The notes under the pieces are model-generated. The model did not search any database. It was not told where the DNA came from and was given only the letters and a program-made list of their open reading frames with translations. 64,000 nucleotides of DNA from Metallyticus violacea (Eukaryota > Arthropoda > Insecta > Mantodea > Metallyticidae), in contig CM060833.1 in the NCBI GenBank assembly GCA_030762175.1, positions 7,071,001 to 7,135,000 of the forward strand, written 5' to 3'. This document shows, piece after piece, positions 33,960 through 45,334 of this stretch (within the stretch, counting starts at the first letter, position 1; every line of letters begins with the position of its first letter). The position numbers were made by a program, and so were the translations under genes.

Positions 33960-34998
33960 AAAGAAAACTTTACATTCTACATTTACACACGCTGTAAGCA
34001 GGTGAAAGAGCGAGGACTTGGTAGCTGTTCATGGTGATCAAGTGTGTTCATTTGATAACATTGCAAGATGAATTGGATCATTTGAAAAAGGGCGAGAGAC
34101 TAAGAACAGAGATCGAAACCTCGCTTGGCCAGCCTCGGGAAGCTGTGAATTCAAAGAGTGAGGAACTTGGTGAAGGAAAATCGACATTTACTGTTGAAAT
34201 GCTGAGTATGGAAGTGGGGTATTAGGGTAGGCAACATTGACAGTGTACTCCATGAACATTCAAACCTGCGGTTCCACATTCCCTAACCAATGAAGAGTAG
34301 AAATGGAGAAAGGGGAAACTGCTGAGCATGTTCTAAACGTTTGACAGATATATGCACTGATGATGAAAGTTGGTTTTATTTCTATACCTCCCCAAATAAA
34401 ACTCAGAACTGCGTGTGGGTAAATGAGAATGTCTCAAGACCAGTTGTTCTTCAACAAGATTTTCGTTCTATAAACGAATGTTCACTGTTTTCTTCAACTA
34501 TGAAGGTCATTAGTGGTTGATTGTATGTCAGAAGGAATGACAATGAATGCAGAATACTATGACACTTATATTTTGAATACTTTATTTGAAGAGCTGAGGC
34601 AGCGGCGTCCAAAGACAGAAACTTTAAGGCTGTTGCTTTTGCACGACAATGAGCCTGCTCATAGAATTTGAGGAAACTGAAAGTTGCCAAAATTCAGTTG
34701 CTTGACCATCCACCCTACAGCCCTGACTTTGCATTGTGCGACTTCTGGTTGTTTCCTCAAGTAAAATCTTGCATTGCTAGAAATATTTTAAACGAGTTCA
34801 GGACCTTGATCAAGCTATAAACTCAGCTCTGTTGACAATATCTCAGTCAGTGCTTTTGACAAGTGGTTGCACCTTCTACAGCTGTGTGTGGAGAGAGATA
34901 GAGAGTACTTTGAAGGATTGTGAGGTTAAGTTTTGTAATTCAGTCCTTCGCTTGAACTTTAAGGTGACACTTGCAAAACTTTTTGAATGCTCCTCGTA
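33960..34998 (+). mobile_element. Mariner-5, decayed DD34D element
   Basis: The plus strand has CTDDESWFYFYTS-like codons near 34346 (first catalytic Asp), MNAEYYDTYILNTLFEEL, LLLHDNEPAHR with the second Asp, and HPPYSPDFALCDFWLF with the third. The C-terminal part ends near 34925. Multiple frameshifts separate these. The ends were not resolved beyond a possible GAATGCTCCTCGTA right end. Confidence 0.65.
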
Positions 34999-35189
34999 AG
35001 GACTATTGAAAACGAGGTTAGGGCTTATTATTAGGTATGAAAATTATGCCTGCTTGTTACAGTGGAAATCTACTGTTCATTTCCTACGCATAGAATGTCG
35101 TGGGTTATTTGAGTCATTCCAGAAACACCATCATCCAGTCCTCCATAGCTCTATAGCTCATACTAGTTTTTCTTTGTTTTTGTTTTTAT

Positions 35190-35302
35190 AATTAGGTTTA
35201 TTTATGGACGCTCTTTAACATCTCAGGCCATCAGCATCCCATTCAACTCAGGGCGTGAAACGGCCGACAAATTTTGCTCAGAGGCCTCTTTAGAGCTCTG
35301 CA
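35190..35302 (-). mobile_element. SINE-B copy 2, 3' part
   Basis: The stretch with TTTATGGACGCTCTTTAACA and GTGAAACGGCCGACAAATTT matches the 3' body of SINE-B. Similarity ends at AGGCCTCTT, so the tRNA head is absent. Confidence 0.75.
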
Positions 35303-35642
35303 ATAATGGAGAAGCTCCAAAAACACAAATCTGTGCTTTGTGTCAGGTGCGGGAGAATTACCCACTTTGACGGTTGTTACAATGTGGCGGCGGATGTTTT
35401 AACAGAGCAATTTTTAAGCTGAAAAGTTACGGTTCGCAAAGGAAAGAAAGATTCGACAATTGGATATTAAAGAGTTAAAATGGTGATAATAAATTGCCAA
35501 ATCGAAAGCTTTTTCATTATTCAACGCTATAGCAGTAGCAAAGAAACCAATACTTAGGAAGTAAACGGTGTATTTGCTGGGTTTCAACCAATTTGTTACA
35601 CGGATTACGCAAAACATTTGAATGTTTTCGAATGAACGAGAT

Positions 35643-36886
35643 AGGTCCATAAGTTTCCGGTCTAGCCAATAAGGATTCTCACTTCACAAAACCTTATCTA
35701 TTAAGTCAATAAAGCAGCTGTAACTTCCGTCCCGCTGTGTACAGTTGTTCAGATATAGTTGCACACAGAAGGCTATGTGTAGAAGATTGTGACATTTTCA
35801 AAATGGAGTATCGAGTTTTTATTAAGTTCTTCACAAAAGAAGGACATACTCCAAATGAAATTAAACAGCGATTGGACGGTGTATATGGGGAAGCATCCCC
35901 CTCATATTCTACCGTAAAAGAATGGGCCAAACTTTTTCGAATGCGTCGAGAAAGCATTGAAGACGAAGAGCGTGCAGGTCGGCCCTTGGAGGTGCTCACT
36001 CTTGAAAAAATCGCTCTTGTGGAAGGAGAAATTATGGAAGACCGACGACTCAGAGTTACAAAAATAGCAGCAAGGTTGGGCCTTTCTAAAACAACAGTCC
36101 TTCGAGTTATTCATGAACATTTAAACATGAATAAGGTTAGTGCTTAAACTTCTTTCCTCAGTCCAAAAGCAGCAAAGAGTAATCTGTTGTCAGGCATTTT
36201 TGGAGCTCTGCCGTGGCAACGAGAGAGAAGTTCTGCAAACCATTGTTACAGGAGGTGAAACTATGGTCCTCTACTATGATCCCTTGTCCAAAAGAGAATC
36301 AATGGAGTGGCAGGCGTAAATCTGACGAAGCACCACCTCTAAAGGCCAAGGTCACTCAGTCATCCAAGAAGATCATGACCACAATCTTTTGGCACTGTGA
36401 AGGAATAATCCTCATTTACTTCAAGGAGAGGAACACCACAGTAAATGGGGAGTACTATGCTGGCCTACTGCACAGACTACGTACTTCCATCAAAGAGATA
36501 GGGCGAGGGAAGCTGAGTGGTGATGTGCGCCTTCTTCACAACAACGCGCCTGTGCATAAAGCTCTTGTTGCATAGAAAATTGTGATGAAATGTGGTATCA
36601 AGGAGATCGAACATCCCCCGTACAGCCCAGATCTAGCTCCCAGTGACTATTTCCTCTTCTCAAAACTCAAGAAGGACCTTCTAGGAAGGAAATTTATTGT
36701 GACGAAGAAGTTATGAAAGCTGTTTATGCCCATTTTGCAGGCAAGACTTCTTTTTTGGGGGGGGATTGAATTACTTCAAAGATGTGAGAAGTGTATTGCA
36801 ATAAAGGATAACTATATTTAAAAGTGAATTATAGATTTTCTCTTTATTATACCTAGAAAATGATGAGGCTGGAAACTTATGGATCT
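35643..36886 (+). mobile_element. Mariner-1 copy b, near full length, catalytically dead
   Basis: Ends AGGTCCATAAGTTTCCGG and GGAAACTTATGGATCT, length about 1.24 kb, typical for mariner. The N-terminal frame starts at ATG 35803 and runs to a frameshift stop at 36147. The remainder is in other frames to about 36770, ending in FHSG-like G-rich codons. The first catalytic Asp in the TGDET block is Gly (TGGET near 36250). The second is Asn (LLHNNAPVHKA near 36535). Only the third (YSPDLAPSDYFLFS) is kept. The pattern of loss shows decay without selection for catalysis. Confidence 0.85.
35803..36147 (+). pseudogene. Mariner-1 transposase N-terminal DNA-binding part
   Basis: A 114-codon open stretch. 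It starts MEYRVFIKFFTKEGHTPNEI, the first helix-turn-helix of mariner transposases (general form R..I.F.F..G......I...L...YG...PSYSTV..W...F). Then come a GRPLEVLT AT-hook-like linker and a second helix-turn-helix (RLRVTKIAARLGLSKTTVLR). It ends in a stop just after NKVSA, where copy a continues NKVGARWMPRL, so a short deletion shifted the frame. It could in principle make a DNA-binding peptide, but I see no promoter evidence. Confidence 0.7.
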
Positions 36887-36904
36887 ACCATTGTAAGTCC
36901 CTGA

Positions 36905-37760
36905 TGCTTTAGCTCACGAGATTTTTGTATATGGAGAAATTCCGCTCAACGTCGTCTGAGCACATTTTGTTAGTACACGGAAAGGAAGTTCAGGAAAGTT
37001 GCAAAGACTTCCACACCCTCGTTATCCTCAAAATGAATTCAAGTTTGGCTTTGGAAAATGTGTCAAGGTTGTCCCTCACAATGTTTCACTGTTCCTCCTC
37101 CTGCATACTTTCTTATTCTAAATCACATCGGTAAATACCTGTATCCATGCGCTGCGGGTCTTTGTCGTTAAGAGTTGTTGCACATGCTTTATAACTGTTG
37201 CATCCGTTGACTCTAGAACACAAAATTATGCAGCTTTCGATTATTTTGAAGAAAAAAAAAACAGTTGGTGATTTGGGGTCTTTTCAAGAATCTTCTTGAG
37301 GGCAGCAATGGCGTAATTTATACTATTGTGTTCCTTTCTGAAGAAACACGATGTAGTGCATGTCACATGGTTGAGGTTGGAAAGCAAGCGAGCTTGTTCA
37401 GTTACCGCAAGCCTCATTTTTTCGTATTGTATGCTCTCCGGCTACAGTAGCTCCATGTGCAGGCATTTTTCCTGTGTTTGTACATGCAGAGAGCATGCGG
37501 TTTCATTCTTTCACCAGATACAGAAACATCAGCACATTCTCTGCAGCGCATCAGCAATGCCGACCACCCCTTTTATTTTTTAGATAACATTCTTATAAAT
37601 TGACTTTATGCCATTTTTTCTCTGGATGCTCTCATCCGGTTCTGACATTTGTGTGTATTACTCGAGGAATGATTTGAATGCTGAATTGTTGAAATCTTGA
37701 CAGAAAAGATTGACATGCGTCATGTTACAATAAAGTTCATCTTTCGACTATGGGCACAAA
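36905..37760 (-). mobile_element. hAT-type transposase remnant
   Basis: On the minus strand SDDVERNFSIYKNLVS (about 36905-36955) matches the S.DVERSFS.YK.IL block in the C-terminal dimerisation domain of hAT transposases. Upstream codons toward 37760 include KDPQRMDTGIYR and short pieces in several frames that fit a decayed hAT body. No terminal repeats were seen. It directly follows Mariner-1 copy b. Confidence 0.5.
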
Positions 37761-37860
37761 AACAAAAGACAACCACGTCGCAGTCTGTCAGATATTTTTG
37801 AATTCACAGTCGCCGACTTGTGGAGGGAGGGGGGGGGGCAACCTTCCTCTGCACCGTCAG

Positions 37861-38109
37861 GGGTGACCAAGGTCATTAAGGCGCAGGTTCGTTAGCGGGA
37901 GGTCTGGGGTTCGAATGCTACCAGGACCGTCCTCCCTAATTGAGGTTTTTTTTTTTTTTTTTTTTGTTTTGTTTGTTTGATTTTTTTTTCCCCTCAGTCC
38001 TCATAAATAACAAATGCCGAAGAGGTACCATATACCATAACGCTTCCTTCCTTTAAAAAAATCCTTTCCCACTTTACCATTTCATCTCATATATCATCAG
38101 TGTCCACCG
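37861..38109 (+). mobile_element. SINE-A copy, left part, split by a SINE-B
   Basis: Head GGTGACCAAGGTCATTAAGG with B box GGGGTTCGAATGC. The body carries a T run at 37946-37965 in place of the usual TTTTTTCCAGG. It continues to CATCAGTGTCCACCG, where SINE-B interrupts. The tail resumes at 38335 with GTCCACCGCCTGTGGTGCC and ends near 38388. Confidence 0.85.
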
Positions 38110-38334
38110 ATTTTTTTTATTCGGTTTATTTATGGACGCTCTTTAACATCTCAGGTCATCAGCGTCCCATTCAATTCAGGACGTGAAACGGCCGACAAAT
38201 TTTGCTCAGAGACCTCTTCTTTCAGGCTTGAGGTTTTTTATGCCCAAAAAAATACATCGCTCTTGCCCGGGATTGAACCCGCGACCTTAGGTTTAGGAGG
38301 CAAGCATGGTTACCACTATATCACCAGGACCGAC
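38110..38334 (-). mobile_element. SINE-B inserted into SINE-A, with 8-bp target duplication
   Basis: A complete SINE-B in antisense orientation. The T run at 38111-38118 is its A tail, and the B box lies in CCGGGATTGAACCCGCGA on the plus strand. Its head ends CACCAGGACCGAC at 38334. GTCCACCG occurs at both 38102-38109 and 38335-38342, so the insertion duplicated eight bases of SINE-A. Confidence 0.85.
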
Positions 38335-38388
38335 GTCCACCGCCTGTGGTGCCTTAGTAATAAAAATGGGCGTTAAACACTACTCAAT
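38335..38388 (+). mobile_element. SINE-A copy, right part after the SINE-B insertion
   Basis: It continues the element at 37861-38109 with CCGCCTGTGGTGCCTTAGTA and GGGCGTTAAACACTACT. Confidence 0.85.
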
Positions 38389-38389
38389 C

Positions 38390-39090
38390 AAGCAAAACTT
38401 CCCTCTGTGAGATTTGTGTATATACATCAACCAAAACAGCAAGTTTTTAAATTATCTCTCCAGTGTAACTAAAAAGTGTATCTCTAGTAATGATATGCAT
38501 TAATAATCAGACAAACAAAAGTGATTAACAGACTCTGGAAACCTTTAATATGATTACGTACATTTGGGGTTGGAAGGCAGGGACACTTTATTTTACCTTT
38601 GTTGCCTACATTAGGGTTAATTAATTTATTTATTTAACCTGTTTTGGATAGTTTGGATTTTCTACGATTTTTTACGCATTTTAAAATGTACATAAAGAAT
38701 TTTTATTGAAAAAAGTATAAATATTAAATGGCATGTTCACGTCTCAGAAATATCTATTGAGAATCTTGTTATACATTTAATTTATTCCAAGCGGTCAAAA
38801 TCTGCTTGTAACCGAGAAAAGTAAGCTTAAGTACTTAAATTATGTGATAAAGGAATTATTAAGTATCTTAAATAGCTATTTTCATTAATAATGAGTGATA
38901 TTGCTGTGTTTAGAATTTTAATAAATGCCTATTATAATTATATTACTGCCTATTTTCTGTATTTTAAGTGCCTTTTTTGCCTACCTTTTTAAACCAAAAT
39001 AAATGCCTTAACTTCTGGTCTCTGTTATGTTATGTAATTAAATGAATGGATTTTTGTACTATTTAGTCAGAAAAGAATCGGACCATAATA
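38390..39090. other. AT-rich non-coding intron
   Basis: I see nothing identifiable; a few short inverted AT stretches only. Confidence 0.6.
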
Positions 39091-39094
39091 AAAT

Positions 39095-39612
39095 AAAGGA
39101 GTTGCTTCTGCTGGGAAAGAGATGGTTATCTCATTTTTCGATATTCAAGGAGTGGTTTACCAGCATGATGTATCTATACACACAACTGTAACTGGGCAAT
39201 ATTACAGAGATGACCTGAAAACTGTGCAAGGCCACACTTCCGTGCAACAAGATGAATGCAGCACCACGATGATGTACGGCCTCATATTGCAAATGTTGTT
39301 TCTGAATTTCTTGCAAAAATCAATGTGATGTGTGTGCTTATTCTCCCTGTAGTCCAGATTTAACCCCGTGTGACTTTTTCCTGTTCCCAAATCGAAGAAA
39401 CACCTTGGGAGGCATTTTCCATCATAAGAAACAGCGGTGAAGGCTGAGGAGGCGATTCTGAAACACCTGTCAAAAATGCTTTCCGGCATGTGTTTGAAGA
39501 GTGACAGAAACGCTGGGACAGATGCGTTGCATCTAACGGGGAATACTATGAGAAAGACCATCAAAATTATGAAGACAGTAACGGCATGTTGCATGACGAT
39601 TTTTTATTCAGC
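39095..39612 (+). mobile_element. Mariner-2 copy 4, C-terminal half
   Basis: It starts in mid-element at AGTTGCTTCTGCTGGGAAAG (also present in copy 2 at 18748). It encodes pieces of MVISFFDIQGVVYQHDV, the second-Asp region (decayed), PCSPDLTPCDFFLFP in a shifted frame, AEEAILKHLSKMLSGM and SDRNAGTDALHLTGNTM. It is truncated at the N-terminal side, and the right end is missing. Confidence 0.65.
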
Positions 39613-39614
39613 AA

Positions 39615-40111
39615 CCCTCAGCATTTCAAACGATTTTTGTAGCATTGAAAAATACAGTATCGCAGAAGCATGTGCTCCTACTGCCTTAGAAACAGCTTAA
39701 CAATGGCCGCGTTTCTCAAGATAGGTCACGTTTGTGTGCCAAATTCTCAACATACGTACAGAAAGAGTAAAGGATTCGTTTTACAGCTGGTCGTAAGGCG
39801 AAACTTGGATAAACACAAGGTCAGAAGAGCTTCGGCAAAGTGCCATTTTAAATTTTTCAGCGGGACAGCTGTTGAGCTGGAGGTGCCAGCCAATAATAAA
39901 TGAGCGGGATCAGTCAGCAATTAACAAGATATCTCTTATGTTGACATTACTCTGTCACTTCACCGTGTGCAGTGGCGGCTCTGCATTATGCCACCTTCCT
40001 GACAGCCCAGCTCTCCTGCCTAGCGAATTTAGTTTTAGGGAGGCCCTTGAAACAGAGCTTTCCAAAGTGCACTAAAACAATCATTCAGAACCCCCAAATT
40101 ATTATTATTAT
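39615..40111. other. Intron, unassigned
   Basis: A stretch at 39965-40080 vaguely resembles a mariner SPDLAPSDF region but is too decayed to call. An ATT repeat precedes the pogo element. Confidence 0.45.
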
Positions 40112-40113
40112 TA

Positions 40114-41975
40114 GGGTAAGGTAAGGTAATTTTGTGATAATTTCATGAAATATCGTATTTCATGTCTGTAAAATAGTACAAATATATATAAAAGTAAATA
40201 ACACCATTTACTGACCTTCTGTAATACAGCATACACTATTTGCTGAATTTTAAGTTCCCCTTTTATCCGTGCACAATCTCTAATAAACAATACAACAAAC
40301 ATAATTAATGTTTTATAGGTAATTTTGTGAATGTGCAGGTAATTTCGTGATAGGGGTTGGGTAATTTTGCGACAATTTGTTTATTGCACAAAAAGAACAA
40401 GTAAAAACAAGGACAAAGTATTCACTAATCAGACTCTTTATTACTGCAGCTATCACACATATAAACCATCACATCATCATCTTCAATCCTTTGATTTTGA
40501 CACTTTTCATATGTTGCCAGACAGAATGAACACTGTATCCATTTTGCCCCAGTTCTTTTTTTCACATCCTGGTTGTAGGATTTGCTGCAGCTTCTATAAG
40601 TTCAGTGATCATCCTGTTCCGATGTAACAGTATCTTGGGAAGTGCCTGACATGTATCCGCATTCATCACTGACCTTGGGTGATGTGTAGACTTTTGCCGA
40701 AGCATCTTTCGATTTCCTTTTTCTCATCATGGGTTTGGGTGCTGCAGGAATCTGCAGGATGGCCTCAACTGATGTTTCTACTACTTCTGGTGGTGCAGCA
40801 CTGCTTTCAGGAATGACTGATGATGTGTTTGCCTGGATGATAGGATTTGATGATGTGTCTCGTTCAGTTAGCATTGATGGTGCCATAGCTTCTGAAGGTA
40901 TGCTGTTACGATTGAAAGGATGAATTCCTGTCTTCCTGAAATGTATACTGAAGCTAGAGATGAACGCGTCATTGAATATGAAACGGAAGTTGCAGCGATT
41001 AGGTTTTGCATGTGGATGTCGTTCCATGTACGAATCCAAAGATTTTTGCCATTCATTCTTCAACTTCCACAGGTAAGGCAAAAGGACGTCCAAGTTTTGG
41101 CAAACTGGGGGTGTGACCGTCATTGTCCTTGCTTAAATAATCCTTTAACGTCGACCACGGGATTTCTTGGCTTTTAAACGCTTTATAAATGGAATATTTT
41201 TCTTCCTTAATCAATCTTATGGCTCCCAAAAATGTTTATGTAGGAATAATTACAGCAAGCACATTTTTCTTTCTTAGCAATCCTACTTTTCTTTGGTTTA
41301 TCTGAAGTTTTTGCACTTCAGTGTTCTTTCTACCCGGCATTTTGGAGCAGCTTATTCCTAAAATATGCAAAAATTGAAAATAGGCAATTTCATGATATAG
41401 TGTAACGTAATTTCGTGATAGTACATATTAAGTTCTAGGCATACCTATTTAATAAATTATAGGTGCATCTAACAGGATTTTCAATAGAAAGCATTTTATT
41501 ACATTATTTAGAATATTTAAATATTACGCAAAACTTACCCCCTGTATGAATTAGAAAACAAAAGGTGAAAAACGTAAGTTTATCAACGAGTTTCTTAAGA
41601 CCCCTCAGCTTCAGTTTTACCTTTAATTGAAAAAGTAAATATGTTATCTTAATCAGCATTTCGTGTACTATCACTTCCTTGTAAGATACTACAACATTTA
41701 CTAAAAGACTTACCTTGAGAACAAATTAATGTGAGCCACTGCAACACTCGACCGCCACCATTAACAATCTCAGCGTCACTGCCACAATACATTTTGCTGC
41801 TAACGACCATCAGCACCTAGCGCTTTATCCAGTAAACTTTTCTACAGTAAAGCACAAAGGTCTTTGCTACCTGGAGACGGAAAGCTAAACCTCTATAACG
41901 AGAGGGTAGTTTGTGAGAACCTTATACAAATTTATCACGAAATTGCCTATACCACGAAAATACCTTACCTTACCC
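40114..41975 (-). mobile_element. pogo/Tigger-type DNA transposon with exact ends
   Basis: The left end GGGTAAGGTAAGGTAATTTT and the right end AAAATACCTTACCTTACCC are inverted repeats, each flanked by TA (40112-40113 and 41976-41977). Length is 1,862 bp. The subterminal regions repeat short TTTCGTGATA/TATCACGAAA motifs. The interior minus strand holds the end of a DDE_1-type transposase (40602-41123). The upstream catalytic core is not recognisable in 41130-41900, so the copy is internally deleted or decayed. It inserted in an ATT microsatellite. Confidence 0.8.
40602..41123 (-). pseudogene. C-terminal part of a pogo/Jerky-type transposase
   Basis: A 173-codon open frame on the minus strand. 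It begins within the block after the last catalytic Asp: PPVCQNLDVLLPYLWKLKNEW, equivalent to the SH..QPLDV..F..LK..W segment of DDE_1 transposases. Then comes HFRKTGIHPFNRNSIP, equivalent to the F..TGI.PFN...I block. A Ser/Pro/Thr-rich tail with a basic MMRKRKSK patch ends in SEQDDH. These two blocks together are diagnostic of the pogo/Tigger/Jerky group. The start of the frame is not a real start; the CENPB-type DNA-binding and catalytic parts are missing. Confidence 0.75.

Positions 41976-42036
<61 letters not shown>
41976..42036. repeat. (ATT)n microsatellite
   Basis: About 20 ATT units directly follow the pogo element. A shorter ATT tract lies on its left side, so the element sits inside one original microsatellite. 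Confidence 0.9.
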
Positions 42037-42037
<1 letters not shown>

Positions 42038-42150
42038 TTTGTCACATATCGATTGCGTTTTATCTCCATTTTAAGCATTCCCGTATTAAAATGGTGTCTC
42101 CAACATTGCGCCACGTTTCCTACTTTCTTATGGTCTAAAGCTAAGTATTA

Positions 42151-42238
42151 ATAGCGAATTCCGAAGAAATGCGGATGTACCTATGAAAAGATTTTTGAAA
42201 CATTTCTTCAGATCTCCACCGATCCTACATTCTAGGCA

Positions 42239-42271
<33 letters not shown>

Positions 42272-42455
42272 TGAAAAAGATGAAAAATAATAAATATGTT
42301 TGTGTGAATGTGTCGATGCTCTAGCGGCTGCAATTTTTGTTTTTTCTCAGCGAAACTCTCTGTGCCATTGAAATAAAACAAGAAAAATAGTTTCTGAAAG
42401 CCAGCGAAATCAGACTATTATGAGTAAGAGTTTATTTGAAAAACTAAAATTACAT
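42151..42455 (+). repeat. Repeat-E copy 6
   Basis: It starts TAGCGAATTCCGAAGAAATG, carries an A run at 42240-42269 where other copies have CACCAAAAAT, then CTCTAGCGGCTGCAATTTTT and CAGCGAAACTC. It ends where a SINE-A begins, near 42459. Confidence 0.6.
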
Positions 42456-42458
42456 ATG

Positions 42459-42676
42459 TCGTTAAGGCGCGGACTCGTGAGCGGGAGGTCTAGGATGCGA
42501 ATCCTACCAGGATCGTGCCTCTCTGACTAGGTTTTTTCCAGGTTTTCCTCAGTTCTCATAAATGGCAAATTCCGGGGAGGTACCCAGAACTTGGGCCTAG
42601 AACGATTTCTTCTTTAAAAAAAATCATTGGTGCCTCAGTAATAAAAATTGACGTTAAACACCATTCAAAAAAAGGT
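42459..42676 (+). mobile_element. SINE-A copy with internal deletion
   Basis: The head starts after the A box (GTCGTTAAGGCGCGGACTCG); the B box is degenerate (AGGATGCGAATCC). The body is present up to AACGATTTCTTC, then about 50 bases are missing before TTGGTGCCTCAGTAATAAAA. The tail GACGTTAAACACCATTC ends in an A run. Confidence 0.8.
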
Positions 42677-42679
42677 CCA

Positions 42680-45330
42680 CTAGATTAGGTGCGTAAAGAG
42701 GCAGTAATTACGACATGGAGGCCATACCAGATACTGAAGTGTTCCTTTTTGTGCATAACAAATTAAATGAGGCAATTTCCACTTTAGTTTCCAATGTTGT
42801 CTATATTTTCGACTTACAGCATCCTTGTGTGAAACAAGGTGTACACTGCTGTTAAATAAAGATTTAAATTTTGTAATATATATATATATATATTTACTAT
42901 CCTAAACCCAACTACGGCAGCAATACACATGTTCAAAATTTTGTTGCTCTAATTGTTTGGAGCAGTGTATTTATGTTTTCTAGTATTAATCTGTCTAATT
43001 TTGTTCTGTTAATGAACTTATTCGTGAGCCATCATTGTTTTCTTTAACATATAATGTAACTTTTCTGCTCTGTCATTGAATTTGAATGCTATTACAACAT
43101 TGTGCAGTTTCCACTCGCGAACACTCCCAAAACTGTCAACGCGTAGCGACCTCTAGCGGATGACCCTGAGCACGCCACTGGCGGCAGTGAAAGCAGCCAG
43201 GCAAGGTGAAGTCGGCGAATGAAACTTTTGTGAAACCTTGCACGTTAGATTATTAACCTTGTCATGAGGCAACAAATGGAGAAAATTGAGTTCGGCACAT
43301 TTTGTAAACAGCGAACAGGAATTGACTTGCAAATCGGAGAAAATGTTGTCACATTACTTGCCAAAAACGGCCCGCTGAGGGCTCGTCTAACTAAAGTCGC
43401 TATCAGTTGTTTTGAGAACGTTCACAAGCCTACTAACTGCGTAAATTCTCTTTATCGATGACCTTAAAGATAACACCCCTCCCTATAAAGAAGAGATCGT
43501 GTCACAAACCGCACCTCAGCTGTAAATAGACCGTGTAACGTGTTTGCATGACACAGACATAATGATTAGCGTGCTGTTTGGTCGTTATAGAGATGACGTA
43601 AGCTTATCTGTAAATACATGGTCATTTGCACTTAAACGTTTACTAATAAGCTATAAATGCTTGGTAATTGGCGAAAATCAAAATAAAACAATAAAAAGTC
43701 GAAGACCACAGGCAAACAGCATTCCAAAATACATTAAAAAATAAATATACGTGCCATTTAGTGGCAGATGCACTGAAGTTTATTTTACACAAATAACATG
43801 CAAGGTAATACATTTTCAGACATACAAATTGAGACATTGAAAGGTTGTGCCAAGGGTCATTCTATATTCATTATTACGAGCAATATTTATGAAAAGTAAT
43901 GAGTACAGTGTTTCAACATAACACAGGGGTGCACAACTTTGCTACTGCATATAGATCTAAGGCTGCAAGAATCTTAACAACTAGAACCAACAGCAGCATT
44001 TTAAATAAAGAAAGGTGTGATTATTATATACAGTGGAGGGAAAAATGTGGGAAAAGAAATTAAGTTGATTGTTTTGGATTCTCAGGGTTTCCCCACCGAT
44101 GATTGGTTTCCGCTCACCTTTTTTTTTTTTTTTTTGCCACGGTGTTGAGACTCTGCTGCTGGATACTTTAATGGTCCTGTGACCATAGGGGAAGGAGTAT
44201 ATGGAGATTGTTATGGTTTCTTATAATGAGAGATGAAACACAATTTATTGTTCATAAACTATTGCACATAAAATGTACTGCCGTTTTTTTCTGGAGAATA
44301 TGTGCCACTTTCGCACTAACTATGACGATCACTCTGACGTTTCTTAATTTGATAAAGACTTATCCTGAAATCAACTAATTCTGAGACGCAACTGAATTCG
44401 ATTGATAAAGCTCTTCCACTGAACGGAACTGAACTGACCGTGTGAATACTCTTCCTAAATTGACTACAGTTTTCCACTGACTGAACTGAACGGAGTGTAT
44501 CGACTGCCTCTGGGCCGAAAAATTACAAGACTAAATAAACATGGCAGTCTGCCGGTCTCACGAAGCTATCTTTATTCTTTCAAATATGTTTTTCAAAACA
44601 TCTGGAAAAGATTTACTCCCATCCTCGCATCTCTATTGGGTAATCTGTTTCCCTCTATTTTTTCTCTGCTCTATTATTTGTCTGATGGCTTACGTTCCTT
44701 CTAACCCACATCTCTTACGTATTACATGAAACCGTTAGGATTTCCCTTAGAGGTTATTCCCTTGTCTGTTCACCCCCATAATCGTCATATTCTTTATTAC
44801 GTCGTACTTGCTGTACAATTCCCTAACAGTATACAAATAAACATATTATTCAAGGATTCTCCTTTAGAAATTTCTCCAGGCAACATCGGTTTGGCTGGGT
44901 CATCTTTACAAATATTGTTACAATAGGCAACAGAAATTTCCAGGTCAGATTTTATGGCTGGGGCAGCTTTCTGCATTCTTGCAAGAAAATAACATTACAA
45001 ACAATACCTCAACACTTGTACAGAAGATAGAAATGAAACTACACTAAGCTTAAAATATGAAAGTTACATAAAATTACTTGCTATAACTACTCTAATTTAA
45101 AAGTGGAGGTGGCAGCTCATAAATACTGTCTCACAACGCTTTTATGTGAATGGCGGAATATTGAGACAGAATATAACAAAAATGTGGCAGTGACGTACCT
45201 ATTTATACAAAAAACATTCATTGCAACATACTTGCCAGTGATCGTATATGTGCGGAGTGAAGTCTATATAGTTGATATGCTTTGATACTTAAAACTAAAT
45301 GAAGCAAACACTAGCCTGCCGTTCAACAGC
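42680..45330. other. Intron, no identifiable feature
   Basis: The longest stretch without a recognised repeat. It includes a short TA run (42876-42892), a T run (44119-44136), and a few frames of 60-70 codons (43264-43461, 44495-44704, 44726-44926) lacking any motif or codon bias I can defend. A repeated ACTGAACTGAACGGA-type motif occurs near 44400-44500. Confidence 0.5.
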
Positions 45331-45334
45331 AGCC

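Noticed and set aside
39930..40080. Possible mariner SPDLAPSDF-like block and a CAGTGGCGGCTC hAT-like end
   Set aside because: Too short and degenerate to assign; no second supporting block nearby.
43264..43461. 65-codon frame in a repeat-free part of the intron
   Set aside because: No domain, splice context or codon bias; length is expected by chance.
44495..44926. Overlapping short frames of 62-69 codons
   Set aside because: No conserved motif, and two frames overlap; treated as chance.
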